A DNA stretch of 64,000 nucleotides, from positions 1 to 64,000 of the forward strand of contig CANHGM010000005.1 in the NCBI GenBank assembly GCA_947460345.1, in the 5' to 3' direction. Both the position numbers and the translations under genes were made by a program. The notes beneath the pieces were generated by a model. The model searched no databases, was not told the origin of the DNA, and worked only from the letters and a program-made list of their open reading frames with translations. Each line of letters begins with the position of its first letter. The stretch's first letter is position 1. The stretch is from Bacteroidota bacterium. Its GTDB lineage: Bacteria > Bacteroidota > Bacteroidia > UKL13-3. This document shows, one piece after another, positions 37,128 to 47,488 of this stretch.

Positions 37128-38129
37128 TTATTCTGTTATATATGGATAATCATTTTCAACATATACATCTGCATATATGTCTGAAGCTTCAGGCCAAGGA
37201 GAATTTTCTGCAAATTCAACTGATTTATTTACAGTTGACTCTATGTTAGCTTCTATTGCATCTAACTCTGCTTCTGTTGAGTATCTTTCTTTTAAAATAA
37301 TAGCCTTTATTATTTCAATTGGATCTTTTGATTTATATTCTTCTACTTCTTCTTTAGTTCTGTATTTAGCAGGATCACTCATACTATGTCCTCTGTATCT
37401 ATAAGTACGAATTTCTAGAAAAGTAGGACCTTCATTGTTCCTAGCTCTATCAGCAGCCTCAGCAATGGATTCGTGAACCGTTTGCGGCTGCATTCCATCT
37501 ACTGCTTTAGAAGGCATATCGTAAGCCAAGCCAAGTTTATATATATCTAAAACATTGGTGGTGCGTTCTACTGATGTTCCCATAGCATAACCATTATTTT
37601 CACAAACAAAAATAACAGGTAGTTTCCAAAGCATAGCCATGTTAAAAGTTTCATGCAATGCTCCTTGTCTCACAGCACCATCACCCATATAACAAACAGT
37701 AACTTGTTTATCTCCACGATATTTATCAGCAAATGCAATACCTGCTCCTAATGGAATCTGACCTCCAACAATACCATGTCCTCCAAAAAAATGATGCTCT
37801 TTACTAAACATGTGCATCGAACCTCCTTTTCCTTTAGAACAACCTGTTGCTTTACCATACAATTCTGCCATAACTGCATCTGCAGATATACCACAAGCCA
37901 AAGCATGGGCATGATCACGATAAGCAGTAATTATTCTATCTTCTTTTTTCAAAGCACTCATAGTTCCTGCCACAACTGCCTCTTGACCAATATATAAATG
38001 ACAAAAGCCACGAATCTTTTGTTGGCCATAAAGCTGTGCAGCTTTCTCTTCAAAACGCCTCATCAATAGCATTTCTTCATACCATTTTATATAAGTCTCT
38101 TTTGAATATGTGTTTTTTTTGGCTGCCAT
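37128..38129 (-). CDS. pdhA: pyruvate dehydrogenase E1 component, alpha subunit
   Basis: 333 residues, thiamine-diphosphate-dependent alpha subunit of the E1 heterotetramer that feeds acetyl-CoA into the TCA cycle. Key regions are RRFEEKAAQLYGQQKIRGF, LYIGQEAVVAG, the ThDP/Mg motif GDGAVRQGALHETFNMA ending in CENN, and the phosphorylation-loop-like RYRGHSMSDPAKYR. The ATG at 38129 is used. pdhB and the E2 gene are not adjacent in this window; the downstream neighbour is a TPR membrane protein. Confidence 0.95.
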   Translation of the reverse strand: MAAKKNTYSKETYIKWYEEMLLMRRFEEKAAQLYGQQKIRGFCHLYIGQEAVVAGTMSALKKEDRIITAYRDHAHALACGISADAVMAELYGKATGCSKGKGGSMHMFSKEHHFFGGHGIVGGQIPLGAGIAFADKYRGDKQVTVCYMGDGAVRQGALHETFNMAMLWKLPVIFVCENNGYAMGTSVERTTNVLDIYKLGLAYDMPSKAVDGMQPQTVHESIAEAADRARNNEGPTFLEIRTYRYRGHSMSDPAKYRTKEEVEEYKSKDPIEIIKAIILKERYSTEAELDAIEANIESTVNKSVEFAENSPWPEASDIYADVYVENDYPYITE

Positions 38130-38264
38130 ATTTTTTTATTAATGGGGTGCAAAAATAAGTAAAATGTTCCTAATTTGTGTATAGCTATTTTAAATCTATT
38201 CAATAGTTAGATTATAAGTTACTTACACATTACAACTCACTTATTTTTAGTTTTTTTAATTTAT

Positions 38265-39824
38265 TTACTTAGCAAATGCAACTGACCTGCGTTCTCTGAT
38301 AACTGTTACTTTAATCTGACCTGGATATGTCATATCTGTCATTATTTTTTGGCTAATATCAAATGAAAGTAAATCTGCTTGTTGGTCTGTTATTTTTTCA
38401 GACTCAACTACAACACGTAATTCTCTTCCAGCCTGAATAGCAAAAGCTTTTTCGACACCAGGATAAGAAATAGCTAAATTTTCTAAGTCTTTTAAACGTT
38501 TAATATATGACTCTGTATCTTCTCTTCTTGCTCCAGGTCTTGAACCACTTATAGCATCACATGCTTGGATAATAGGCGACAACATACTTGTCATTTCAAT
38601 TTCATCATGATGGGCACCAATAGCATTGATTACTTCTGGATGTTCCTTATATTTTTCTGCTAATTGCATACCTAAGATAGCATGTGGTATTTCTGGATTA
38701 TCATCAGGTACTTTACCTATATCATGAAGTAATCCTGCTCTCTTAGCTAATTTAGTATTTAAACCTAATTCTCCTGCCATGGTAGCACATAGATTAGCTA
38801 CCTCTCTACTGTGTTGTAACAAATTTTGACCATAACTTGAACGGTAACGCATACGTCCTATCATTCTAATCAATTCAGGATGCAAACCATGAACTCCTAG
38901 TTCAATAGTTGTTCTTTCACCTATTTCAATAATTTCTTGCTCTATTTGTTTTCTTGTTTTCTCTACTACTTCTTCAATACGTGCAGGGTGAATTCTACCA
39001 TCTGTTACTAAACGATGTAAAGCCAAACGTGCAATCTCTCTTCTCACTGGGTCAAATGCAGATAATATAACGGCTTCTGGAGTATCATCAACTATAAATT
39101 CAACTCCTGTTGCTGCTTCTAATGCCCTAATATTTCTTCCCTCTCTTCCAATAATTCTTCCTTTTACTTCGTCACTTTCAATATTAAAAACCGAAACAGA
39201 GTTTTCTACAGCTTGTTCTGCTGCTGTTCGTTGTATGGTTTGTAAAATTATTCTTTTTGATTCTTTAACAGCTTGCAGCTTGGCCTCATCTACCATCTCT
39301 TTCATTTGAGCCAAAGCTTTAGTTCTAGCTTCATTTTTCAAACTTTCAACCAATTGATTTTTAGCATCTTCAGCTGATAATCCAGCAATTTTTTCTAACT
39401 GTTTTACATGCGATTGAAGCATTTTTTCTGCTTCTTCTTTTTTTGCAGCAGCAACTTCTAATTGTTGGGTTAGCTTCTCTTTGATAGGTTCTAATTCTTT
39501 TTCTTTTCTATTTAAATTCTCAATTTTAGAATTAATGCTTTGTTCTTTGCTTACTGCTTGTTGTTCTCTTTGCTTAGCTTTTTGCTCTAATTGTGCTATC
39601 GCATTGTTCTTTGCTTGAACATCTTTCTCATGTTCAGATTTTAATTGAATAAATTTTTCTTTAGCCTCAATTTCTTTGTTTTTTCTAACAATTTCTGCTT
39701 TTAATTCTGCGTCTTTTAATAGTTGTTCGGCTTTCTTTTTGGTAGCATTTTGTAATAGAAAATATCCTATCCCTGCTCCAGCCGCTACTCCTACTATCAA
39801 CATTAATAATGATGTGGTATCCAT
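38265..39824 (-). CDS. rny: ribonuclease Y
   Basis: Membrane-anchored endoribonuclease that initiates mRNA decay; 519 residues. An N-terminal membrane segment ([19 protein letters not shown], 4-22) is followed by a long coiled coil (30-200), a KH domain with [10 protein letters not shown] at 222-231, and an HD domain with the metal-binding HD pair at 367-368 ([13 protein letters not shown]) and GAHHDEIEM. The C-terminal segment [19 protein letters not shown] is intact. The ATG at 39824 is used. It is 77 bases downstream of zapA. Confidence 0.96.
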   Translation of the reverse strand: MDTTSLLMLIVGVAAGAGIGYFLLQNATKKKAEQLLKDAELKAEIVRKNKEIEAKEKFIQLKSEHEKDVQAKNNAIAQLEQKAKQREQQAVSKEQSINSKIENLNRKEKELEPIKEKLTQQLEVAAAKKEEAEKMLQSHVKQLEKIAGLSAEDAKNQLVESLKNEARTKALAQMKEMVDEAKLQAVKESKRIILQTIQRTAAEQAVENSVSVFNIESDEVKGRIIGREGRNIRALEAATGVEFIVDDTPEAVILSAFDPVRREIARLALHRLVTDGRIHPARIEEVVEKTRKQIEQEIIEIGERTTIELGVHGLHPELIRMIGRMRYRSSYGQNLLQHSREVANLCATMAGELGLNTKLAKRAGLLHDIGKVPDDNPEIPHAILGMQLAEKYKEHPEVINAIGAHHDEIEMTSMLSPIIQACDAISGSRPGARREDTESYIKRLKDLENLAISYPGVEKAFAIQAGRELRVVVESEKITDQQADLLSFDISQKIMTDMTYPGQIKVTVIRERRSVAFAK

Positions 39825-39901
39825 TTCTTTTTTTGTTTAATAATTTAGGTATTGGGTTATTAACCAATTCATAAAATATAGAAATATGCAACAATTGAAA
39901 C

Positions 39902-40183
39902 TTATTTCGTACTTAATAACCCATCAATTTCTGTAACCAAACTTTGAGTTTGATTTTGTGAAATGCTCCATTCGTCTTCTTGCTGTATCTGACGACTTAA
40001 GTTGTCTAACGCTGATAATGCTAATTGATCTTGCACGTCAGTAGACGGAAACTGAGCAGCATATTTTTTTATTTGCTCGTTTATTTGCTTGGAAGCTTTT
40101 CTAACATATTGTTCTTGCACAACATTCACAGTCGCAGGGTAGCTGCGACCAGCAAGGTTTATATGTATAGTAATGGTGGTCAT
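39902..40183 (-). CDS. zapA: cell division protein ZapA
   Basis: 93 residues. ZapA binds and bundles FtsZ at the division ring. N-terminal beta strands (ITIHINLAGRSYPATVN) are followed by an amphipathic helix and a coiled coil (LALSALDNLSRQIQQED). The start ATG (40181-40183) overlaps the stop region of the upstream coiled-coil gene by four bases, implying coupled translation. rny follows downstream. Confidence 0.9.
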   Translation of the reverse strand: MTTITIHINLAGRSYPATVNVVQEQYVRKASKQINEQIKKYAAQFPSTDVQDQLALSALDNLSRQIQQEDEWSISQNQTQSLVTEIDGLLSTK

Positions 40184-40488
40184 TTATTTTTAGTTTCAAC
40201 GGTTTGCATTTCTAGTATAGATATGCATTGGTCAATATTCTTAATCATATTGCCGAGTTGTTTGACTAAGTCTTTTTTCTCAGCTCCTTGAAAAAGTTCT
40301 GCAATTTTAACGATTTTTTCGGGGTTTTGTACACTTTTTTGAAATAGAATTTCAGATTGAAGTTGATGAACTTGATTTTTTAACAACCAATTCTCTTCAC
40401 CAACACTTTTATTTTCAAGCTTTAAAGCCTCTACTTTGTCTTTTATTTGATTGAGTTTTTGAATCGTTTCTTTCAAATTTTTACTCAT
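40180..40488 (-). CDS. small coiled-coil protein, ZapB-like
   Basis: 102 residues, mostly one coiled coil: TIQKLNQIKDKVEALKLENK and later LLKNQVHQLQSEILF, ending in LGNMIKNIDQCISILEMQ. Similar small coiled-coil proteins precede zapA in many Bacteroidota and resemble ZapB, which partners ZapA at the division ring; the function is inferred from position and shape only. It overlaps zapA by four bases. Confidence 0.7.
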   Translation of the reverse strand: MSKNLKETIQKLNQIKDKVEALKLENKSVGEENWLLKNQVHQLQSEILFQKSVQNPEKIVKIAELFQGAEKKDLVKQLGNMIKNIDQCISILEMQTVETKNK

Positions 40489-40523
40489 GACCCATCAAAT
40501 TTATTTATTATAAATCTTATAAA

Positions 40524-43205
40524 TTACTCAAAAAGCGATTTTTGTTCTCCCTCTTTTGGTTTGGGTTTCTCATCCACACCAGATGGTTTAAACTCTTTAA
40601 AATCTTTCAACTTCGGCACATCAGGATAAATCATGTCAGGATTTTCAATTTCAAATACTACATCATTTTGGGTACTGCTACTTTCTGCATCTTTTTCTAA
40701 TTCAGGTAGCGGTGCCAACAATTCTGTATGAACATAATCTGTACCTTGGGCTAATCTGTTGCCTTGGGCTTTCCATCCTTTTACATCTATAAAATCATGT
40801 AGGTCTATCGTTTCATGTATCGACTCCGATTTTTTTCTACCTTTGGTTAATTTTACTTGAGGATGCTTATGGGTTGATGCTAAAAGAAGTTTGCTACCGG
40901 CTTTCTCTGATATGAACAAGAATTTCTTGTTTTGAGTTTGTGTCTCAACCATAAATCTTTTTACATAATAATGGTTGTTTTCTGCATCAAAATAAATAGC
41001 AGATATTGGTCTATTGGTGTTATGTTTCTCTAAAATAAGTATGTCGTTAGGTTCATATCTATTGGTTATGTCAAAACTGGTTAATTCATAACTTCCGTCT
41101 TTGTATACAACCAAAATAGAATCGTTGCCTTCAAATGTTCCAAGTGATATACCATGACCATCTTTATTTATTCTGCCTATGGTGGCATCATACCAAATCT
41201 CAACACCGCTTAACGTAGTGGTACCTTTTTGTTTAAACTTTACAGCTTTAACTAAGTGTTTACTCAAAATGTTGCCTTGTGCACTTCTTCCTTTGATTCC
41301 AATCAAACTAAAATCATAATCAAATATTTTTTGTTTTGCTTTGCTATGCGGACTTAAATATATAGTCACCAATTCTGCTTCACCATTTGGATTGGCACTA
41401 AAATATAGCACTTTGCTATTGGCGTTTCCTTTTGTTAGGTCATATTCCTTGTCGCGGGTTATACCCGATATATTGAAACGTTTCACCATGGTTATATGAT
41501 CTTTACCATCTTGATAAATCATGTTGTAAACCATTCTTTCATCGTTTTTACGGAAAATATCTATGTGAATTATATCTTTCCCAACAAAGGTCTTATCAGC
41601 TATTTTACATACTACAAATGAACCATTTTTGCGAAAGGCTATGATGTCATCATATTCACTACAATCACATATATATTCATCTTTTTTCAAACCTGTCCCA
41701 ACAAATCCATCAACTCTGTTTACATATAGTTTTTGATTAGCAATTGCTACTACTTGTGCTTTTATATTGTCAAAAGTTCTGATTTCTGTTCGGCGTTCTT
41801 TGTTCTTACTGTATTTCTTCAATAAATTTTCGTAGTACTTAATAGCGTATTCAGTAATGTATTCTAAGTCGTGCTTCACCAACTCCATTTCCCAAGCAAC
41901 ACTTTTTATATACTCATCTGCTTTAAAAGAATCGAATTTAGAGATACGTTTTATTTTTATTTCTGTAAGCCTGATGATATCCTCTGGAACTATTTCTCTA
42001 TTGAGTATTTTTTTGAATGGTTTTAACCCTTTATCAATAGCTTCTAAAACCTCATCCCACGTTTCACAATCTTCAATCTTTCTGTATATTTTATTTTCTA
42101 TAAATATCTTTTCTAATGATGAAACATGCCACTGGTTTTCTAATTCACCTAGTTTTATTTCTAACTCTTTCAGCAACAAATTGATGGTATGTTGCACTGA
42201 AAATTTAATTAAATCTGTAACAGTAAGAAAATGCGGTTTGTCATCTAAAATAACACAACAGTTAGGCGAAATGCTTACTTCACATTCTGTAAATGCATAC
42301 AATGCATCAACTGTTATATCAGGGCTCACACCAGGTGCTAAATGAATTACAATCTCAACATTACTAGCCGTGTTATCAGTTATTTTCTTTATTTTTATTT
42401 TACCACTATCATTGGCTTTTATAATGCTATCAATAATACTTGTAGTTGTGCACCCGTATGGAATTTCTCTGATTACAAGTGTTTTCTTGTCTAACTCTTC
42501 TAGCTTTGCTCTAACCCTTACTTTGCCACCACGTTTTCCATCATTATAGTTGGTGATGTCAACCAAACCACCCATCGGAAAATCAGGATATAAGTGAACC
42601 GATTTACCTTTGAGTATATCTATACTGGCTTTAATTAATTCAATAAAATTGTGAGGTAAAACCTTTGTAGATAAACCTACTGCAATACCTTCAACACCTT
42701 GAGCCAAAAGCAAAGGAAATTTCATAGGCAATGCTATGGGTTCCTTTTTCCTACCATCGTAACTTGGTTGCCAATTGGTGGTCTGCGGATTAAAAGCCAC
42801 TTCTAAAGCAAACTTGCTCAGACGTGCTTCTATATAACGTGCTGCTGCTGCTGTATCTCCTGTGTTAATATCTCCCCAGTTTCCTTGTGTTTCAATCATC
42901 AACTCTTTCTGGCCCATATTCACGATGGCTTCACCTATAGATGCATCTCCGTGAGGGTGGTATTGCATACTCTGGCCAATGATATTTGCTACTTTATTAA
43001 AACGTCCATCGTCCATTTCTTTCATGGCGTGAAATATGCGTCTTTGCACTGGTTTCAAACCATCTTCAATGGCTGGTACGGCTCTTTCAAGTATTACATA
43101 ACTGGCATAATCTAAAAACCAATTCTCATACAAACCCGTGATAGGTATAATGTGAGACTGGTTATCGTCAGCTGGGGTAGGGATATTAGTTGTTTCTTCG
43201 CTCAT
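40524..43205 (-). CDS. DNA gyrase/topoisomerase IV subunit A
   Basis: 893 residues, type IIA topoisomerase cleavage subunit. The winged-helix region reads LERAVPAIEDGLKPVQRRIF and MQYHPHGDASIGEAIVNMGQ; the catalytic tyrosine is Y124 in AAARYIEARLSKFA, a segment closer to ParC than GyrA. The tower and coiled-coil gate are present, and the C-terminal part (about 500-893) is a beta-pinwheel-like region with a lysine-rich, acidic tail. A ParC identity is likely, but the B subunit is not adjacent, so I leave the symbol blank. Confidence 0.93.
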   Translation of the reverse strand: MSEETTNIPTPADDNQSHIIPITGLYENWFLDYASYVILERAVPAIEDGLKPVQRRIFHAMKEMDDGRFNKVANIIGQSMQYHPHGDASIGEAIVNMGQKELMIETQGNWGDINTGDTAAAARYIEARLSKFALEVAFNPQTTNWQPSYDGRKKEPIALPMKFPLLLAQGVEGIAVGLSTKVLPHNFIELIKASIDILKGKSVHLYPDFPMGGLVDITNYNDGKRGGKVRVRAKLEELDKKTLVIREIPYGCTTTSIIDSIIKANDSGKIKIKKITDNTASNVEIVIHLAPGVSPDITVDALYAFTECEVSISPNCCVILDDKPHFLTVTDLIKFSVQHTINLLLKELEIKLGELENQWHVSSLEKIFIENKIYRKIEDCETWDEVLEAIDKGLKPFKKILNREIVPEDIIRLTEIKIKRISKFDSFKADEYIKSVAWEMELVKHDLEYITEYAIKYYENLLKKYSKNKERRTEIRTFDNIKAQVVAIANQKLYVNRVDGFVGTGLKKDEYICDCSEYDDIIAFRKNGSFVVCKIADKTFVGKDIIHIDIFRKNDERMVYNMIYQDGKDHITMVKRFNISGITRDKEYDLTKGNANSKVLYFSANPNGEAELVTIYLSPHSKAKQKIFDYDFSLIGIKGRSAQGNILSKHLVKAVKFKQKGTTTLSGVEIWYDATIGRINKDGHGISLGTFEGNDSILVVYKDGSYELTSFDITNRYEPNDILILEKHNTNRPISAIYFDAENNHYYVKRFMVETQTQNKKFLFISEKAGSKLLLASTHKHPQVKLTKGRKKSESIHETIDLHDFIDVKGWKAQGNRLAQGTDYVHTELLAPLPELEKDAESSSTQNDVVFEIENPDMIYPDVPKLKDFKEFKPSGVDEKPKPKEGEQKSLFE

Positions 43206-43321
43206 CTATAAAATCAAATGCAAATGTAGTGAAAGTAAAGTAACACTTAAGAGCGGTTCATCAACAAAAATGTGTGGAAAAAGTGGGAAGTGTTTAATGG
43301 TTTTTCACACATAGACAAAAC

Positions 43322-43966
43322 CTATTTCCATTTCTTGATAGAAATAAAAATATATGGAACACCTATGAGCGTGGGCAACAACCAAAGTATCCAACTGGGT
43401 TCTATATGCACTGTGTTTACTAAAAAAGCAGTTATGGACGCAATATATGCACCTGTCATCATACCTATATGTTTTGAAATCCAAAGTTTATTATTGGGTT
43501 CGAAAGTTTTATTTGCTTTTAATATTTTCAAATCTGTTCTGACATTTAACAACAATATCAATCCAAATACAGCTAAAACAAAGATATTTGAATCTCCATA
43601 TAAAAATCTGTAGTATAGAGGAAATAATAACATAAAAATAGAAGTGACTAACCCAATATATACAGGCCATGTATCCATTGCCTTTGGAGTATATGAGTTT
43701 ATCAAACGGTTATAAAATATATACCTTCTGCCTCTTACATTCATATATAAAGTGAATATACCTATAGCCAATAAAAACGGATTGAATTTGATAATAGCCA
43801 AAACAAAAGAAGTTATAGCCACAAGCACCATAGACCAATAAAAGATTTTACCAGATTATATATGCAAGCGATGACCTTTTCTTACTATTAAAGCAATGAG
43901 TCCGCATAAGAGAGTAATGCTTCCAAATAAGATATGTGTATATAAGAATGATTGGTGCATTGACAT
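43322..43966 (-). pseudogene. DUF2306-like membrane protein gene interrupted by one in-frame stop
   Basis: Reading the minus strand from the ATG at 43966 gives MSMHQSFLYTHILFGSIT, LLCGLIALIVRKGHRLHI, then TAA at 43858-43856, and in the same frame SGKIFYWSMVLVAITSFVLA through to the stop at 43322. The joined product of about 214 residues reads as one membrane protein with a first segment, an H-x-G/HR-x-x-G-K junction and four to five later segments, as in DUF2306 proteins. The 169-residue piece from the ATG at 43831 would lack the first segment. A single A/T change (TAA for AAA, lysine) would restore it. Either a recent nonsense mutation or a base error. Confidence 0.6.
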
Positions 43967-43968
43967 AT

Positions 43969-44481
43969 CTAATCAATTATAACCTTTATCAATTTCCATT
44001 TTTTTTTATCTTCAAGTTTGAATAGAAACATATATGGTTGACTTGGTCCAACTCGAGTGAACATAGCCAATATTAAAGCAAATTGTCTATTCAATGAGAA
44101 AACAGGAATACTAAGATCCCAAACGCTTGGATTCCATTCTTCTGTCTCAAGCTTTCTTTGTTTAACTAAGGTGCCCCAATCTTTGATTACAATTGAATCT
44201 ACTTGCTCTCCAAAGTCTTTTTTACTGAATAGATTTTGAAACGAATCAATCTTAAAGTAAGGGAACTCATAGACAGAAGTATCATTATAGCTTTCTAAAT
44301 ACCAATCTTTGGGTTTATGCCAAAGTCTACTATATTTGTTTTTAAATATATGTTTTTGAGCTGCCTTTAATAATGGCTTGTAAACACTATCAGAAAACAT
44401 ACTGCTGATGGTTTGGCCATTTAAAAAATGAATTGAACCTAAGAACAAAATCATAACAGTATATAATCTATAGGTCTTCAT
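43969..44481 (-). CDS. exported hypothetical protein
   Basis: 170 residues from the ATG at 44481 (MKTYRLYTVMILFLGSIHFLNGQ), a signal peptide; a GTG three codons upstream is also in frame. The mature part is mixed alpha/beta with no motif I know (KHIFKNKYSRLWHKPKDWYL, SVWDLSIPVFSLNRQFALIL). Its pattern of a final two-stranded WKLIKVIID resembles small periplasmic NTF2-like or lipocalin-like proteins, but this is weak. It follows the carboxylase gene by 17 bases and abuts the interrupted DUF2306-like gene. Confidence 0.6.
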   Translation of the reverse strand: MKTYRLYTVMILFLGSIHFLNGQTISSMFSDSVYKPLLKAAQKHIFKNKYSRLWHKPKDWYLESYNDTSVYEFPYFKIDSFQNLFSKKDFGEQVDSIVIKDWGTLVKQRKLETEEWNPSVWDLSIPVFSLNRQFALILAMFTRVGPSQPYMFLFKLEDKKKWKLIKVIID

Positions 44482-44498
44482 TTTATTCACATTGTTTT

Positions 44499-46133
44499 TC
44501 AGACCTGCAATACGCCTAAGTTAAATTTCTTAGTGATAGGTGATTGGTTGGCTGCTTGTATGCCCATGCTTATCCATTCGCGTGTTTTGGCAGGGTCTAT
44601 GATGGCATCTGTCCATAAGCGTGATGCAGCATAGTATGCTGAAAGTTGACTTTGGTAACTGTTTTTAATTCTGTCAAGTAGTTCGGTTTCAGCTTCAGGT
44701 GTAATCACTTCTCCTTTGCTTTTCAAAGACGCGGTTTGTATTTGCAACAGTACTTTGGCTGCTTGCTCACCACCCATAACTGCCAGTTGTGAACCTGGCC
44801 ATGCCACTATAAAACGTGGGTCATAAGCTTTACCACACATAGCATAATTACCTGCTCCATAACTATTACCGGTAATTACTGTAAACTTTGGAACTACTGA
44901 GTTTGAAACCGCATTCACCATTTTAGCTCCGTCTTTGATGATACCTCCATGCTCGCTGCGGCTACCCACCATAAAGCCTGTTACGTCTTGTAAAAACAAC
45001 AAAGGAATTTTCTTTTGATTGCAGTTGGCTATAAATCGGGTGGCTTTATCTGCACTGTCGTTATATATCACACCACCTAGCTGCATTTCGCCTTTTTTGC
45101 TTTTTACCACTTTTCTATTGTTAGCAACAATTCCCACAGCCCATCCATCTATGCGTGCATATCCAGTGATTATGGTTTTGCCATATTCTTCTTTGTATTG
45201 TTCTATTTCACTGTTATCAACCAATCGTTTTATAATCTCTATTACATCATACGGTTTAGACCTATCCATAGGCATCACACCATATAATTCTTTAGGGTCT
45301 AATTGTGGGGGAGCAGACGTTATTCTATCAAAACCCGCATCTTCAGGTTTACCCATTTTATCAACGATATTTCTGATGCGTTTCAAGCAATCTCTATCGT
45401 CTAAACATTTATAATCTGTAACGCCGCTAATCTCGCAATGGGTAGTTGCTCCGCCTAAAGTTTCGTTGTCAATGTCTTCGCCAATCGCTGCTTTTACTAG
45501 ATAACTTCCAGCTAAAAATATACTTCCCGTTTTATCTACAATCATGGCTTCGTCACTCATAATAGGCAAATATGCTCCACCAGCAACACAACTACCCATG
45601 ATGGCTGCTATTTGCGTAATACCCATGCTGCTCATGATGGCGTTGTTTCTGAATATTCTACCAAAATGTTCTTTGTCAGGAAAAATTTCATCTTGAAGTG
45701 GCAAGAAAACTCCAGCAGAATCTACTAAATATATAATAGGCAGTTTGTTTTCCATGGCTATTTCTTGGGCACGCAAATTCTTTTTACCACTCATAGGGAA
45801 CCATGCTCCAGCTTTTACTGTAGCATCATTAGCCACTATCATACACTGCCTGCCTTTGATGGTACCAATACCAGCAACTACGCCTGCACTTGGGCAACCA
45901 CCATATTCTTTATACATATCGTATGCTGTGAAAGCACCAATCTCAAAAAACTCAGTATCTTTATCACAAAGGAACTCGATACGCTCTCTAGCCAATAACT
46001 TTCCTTGCTCTCGCTGTCTGGCTATAGCCTTATCTCCACCACCTTTTTTTATTTTTGAATGTTCGTGTTCTAATTGCTGTAATAGCAATCTCATATTGTC
46101 TTCGTTGCGGTTAAACTCTAAATCTTGTGACAT
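44499..46133 (-). CDS. acyl-CoA carboxylase carboxyltransferase (beta) subunit, methylcrotonyl-CoA carboxylase type
   Basis: 544 residues, crotonase-fold carboxyltransferase that moves CO2 from carboxybiotin to an acyl-CoA. Signature regions are LLARERIEFLCD, MIVANDATVKAGAWFP, IYLVDSAGVFLPLQDEIFPD, IAAIMGSCVAGGAYLPIMSD, LFLQDVTGFMVGSRSEHGGI and VITGNSYGAGNYAMCGKAYD. The last two, with the GGI and AMCGKAYDPRF segments, favour methylcrotonyl-CoA carboxylase (leucine degradation) over propionyl-CoA carboxylase. The biotin carboxylase subunit is not adjacent. It heads a probable operon with the exported hypothetical and the interrupted DUF2306-like gene. Confidence 0.9.
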   Translation of the reverse strand: MSQDLEFNRNEDNMRLLLQQLEHEHSKIKKGGGDKAIARQREQGKLLARERIEFLCDKDTEFFEIGAFTAYDMYKEYGGCPSAGVVAGIGTIKGRQCMIVANDATVKAGAWFPMSGKKNLRAQEIAMENKLPIIYLVDSAGVFLPLQDEIFPDKEHFGRIFRNNAIMSSMGITQIAAIMGSCVAGGAYLPIMSDEAMIVDKTGSIFLAGSYLVKAAIGEDIDNETLGGATTHCEISGVTDYKCLDDRDCLKRIRNIVDKMGKPEDAGFDRITSAPPQLDPKELYGVMPMDRSKPYDVIEIIKRLVDNSEIEQYKEEYGKTIITGYARIDGWAVGIVANNRKVVKSKKGEMQLGGVIYNDSADKATRFIANCNQKKIPLLFLQDVTGFMVGSRSEHGGIIKDGAKMVNAVSNSVVPKFTVITGNSYGAGNYAMCGKAYDPRFIVAWPGSQLAVMGGEQAAKVLLQIQTASLKSKGEVITPEAETELLDRIKNSYQSQLSAYYAASRLWTDAIIDPAKTREWISMGIQAANQSPITKKFNLGVLQV

Positions 46134-46378
46134 TTTATATTTTGTATTTTATAAAAACTTGCAAATAATTATACAAGCAATTTGAGGCAAAAATCGGTGT
46201 GGGAAGGTGTATTTAAAAATAATATCTTTAAGAATAATTCAGAGGAATGTAGTAAACAAAAATTTTTATATACTTAAAATACAGATACATAAATAATAAA
46301 ATGCAACTTTAATGTAAAAATTGAGTTATAAGTTCGAAATTATAATCATATTTGTATATCGTTAAAAATCATAGAATC

Positions 46379-47488
46379 ATGAAAAAACACCTTATCTCAA
46401 GTTTTGTTCTATTATGTGCTGTTATATTTATTTACAGTTGTCAAAAAGAAACTAATAAGCCAACTGAAAAATTGCCTTTATTACCAGAACAAACCTATGA
46501 TTATAATCCATCTGATATACCCGATCACTTAAGAACTTTTAATTTTACCAATAATGAAGATGCTACTTTAGGAAGGGTTCTTTTTTATGACAAACAATTA
46601 TCGTATAACAACCAAGTAGCTTGTGCAAGCTGCCATTCTCAACAAAAAGCATTTGCTGATGATGTTGCTTTTAGCAAAGGTTTTTCTGGAGAATTAACCA
46701 CTAGAAATGCTATGACTATTGCTAACATGGGGCTAACAAATACTTTCTTATGGGATTGTAGAAGCAACAGACTTGAAGACATGGTTTTGTTACCTATTCA
46801 AAATCATATAGAAATGGGTTTTGAAAACTTAACATTATTAGAAGCTAAATTGAATAATATTTCATACTACAAAAGATTATTTACTAAAATATATAACAAA
46901 AACAGAGTGGAGAGATCAGACATCGCTCAAGCTTTAGCAAGTTTTGTTAGATCAATTAACACAAAAAACTCAAAGTTTGATCAAGGTTTTCAAACTAATT
47001 TTTCTAATTTTAATGCGGATGAAATGGCTGGGTTTAATTTATTTCATAGCGAAAGATTAGCATGTGGCAATTGTCATGTTGAAAGTAAAGGTGGGCAAGG
47101 CGATGGTTATAATGGCCCTGCAGGAAATGGCTTTGCAAACAATGGTTTAGAAACTGTATATAAAGATAAAGGTGTGGAGCAAGCAAGAATGACTATTTCT
47201 AATGGTGAAGGCTTTTTTAAAGTACCCAATTTAAGAAATACAGAACTAACTGCCCCTTATATGCACGATGGAAGATTTAAAACAATGGAAGAAGTTGTAG
47301 AACATTATAACAAGGGCATACAATCTAATAAAGATTTAGACCACAATTTAATTGATAAAATGACTGGTAAACCTAAAAAAATGAACTTGACTGATACTGA
47401 AAAAAGACAATTAATAGCTTTCTTAAAAACGTTTACAGATAAGACATTAACTTCAGATGTAAAATTTAGTGACCCTTTTAACTATTAA
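46379..47488 (+). CDS. di-haem cytochrome c peroxidase family lipoprotein
   Basis: 369 residues from the ATG at 46379 ([21 protein letters not shown]). The lipobox FIYSC makes it a lipoprotein anchored on the periplasmic side. Two haem c motifs are visible, CASCHSQ and CGNCHVE, with the MauG/CcpA family landmarks [19 protein letters not shown], shown in part, and [21 protein letters not shown]. It probably reduces hydrogen peroxide or oxidises a protein substrate. The region 46134-46378 upstream is AT-rich and holds the divergent promoters, with no clear element. The stop codon overlaps that of menB. Confidence 0.92.
   Translation: MKKHLISSFVLLCAVIFIYSCQKETNKPTEKLPLLPEQTYDYNPSDIPDHLRTFNFTNNEDATLGRVLFYDKQLSYNNQVACASCHSQQKAFADDVAFSKGFSGELTTRNAMTIANMGLTNTFLWDCRSNRLEDMVLLPIQNHIEMGFENLTLLEAKLNNISYYKRLFTKIYNKNRVERSDIAQALASFVRSINTKNSKFDQGFQTNFSNFNADEMAGFNLFHSERLACGNCHVESKGGQGDGYNGPAGNGFANNGLETVYKDKGVEQARMTISNGEGFFKVPNLRNTELTAPYMHDGRFKTMEEVVEHYNKGIQSNKDLDHNLIDKMTGKPKKMNLTDTEKRQLIAFLKTFTDKTLTSDVKFSDPFNY

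Noticed and set aside
39825-39901. 6S RNA next to zapA
   Set aside because: The gap is only 77 bases, far too short for 6S RNA.
41857-42345. 162-codon open frame on the plus strand
   Set aside because: It lies wholly inside the topoisomerase subunit A gene on the other strand and encodes a serine-rich sequence without any family pattern.
45745-46185. 146-codon plus-strand frame over the carboxylase gene
   Set aside because: Antisense shadow of the biotin-dependent carboxylase gene, whose motifs are clear.
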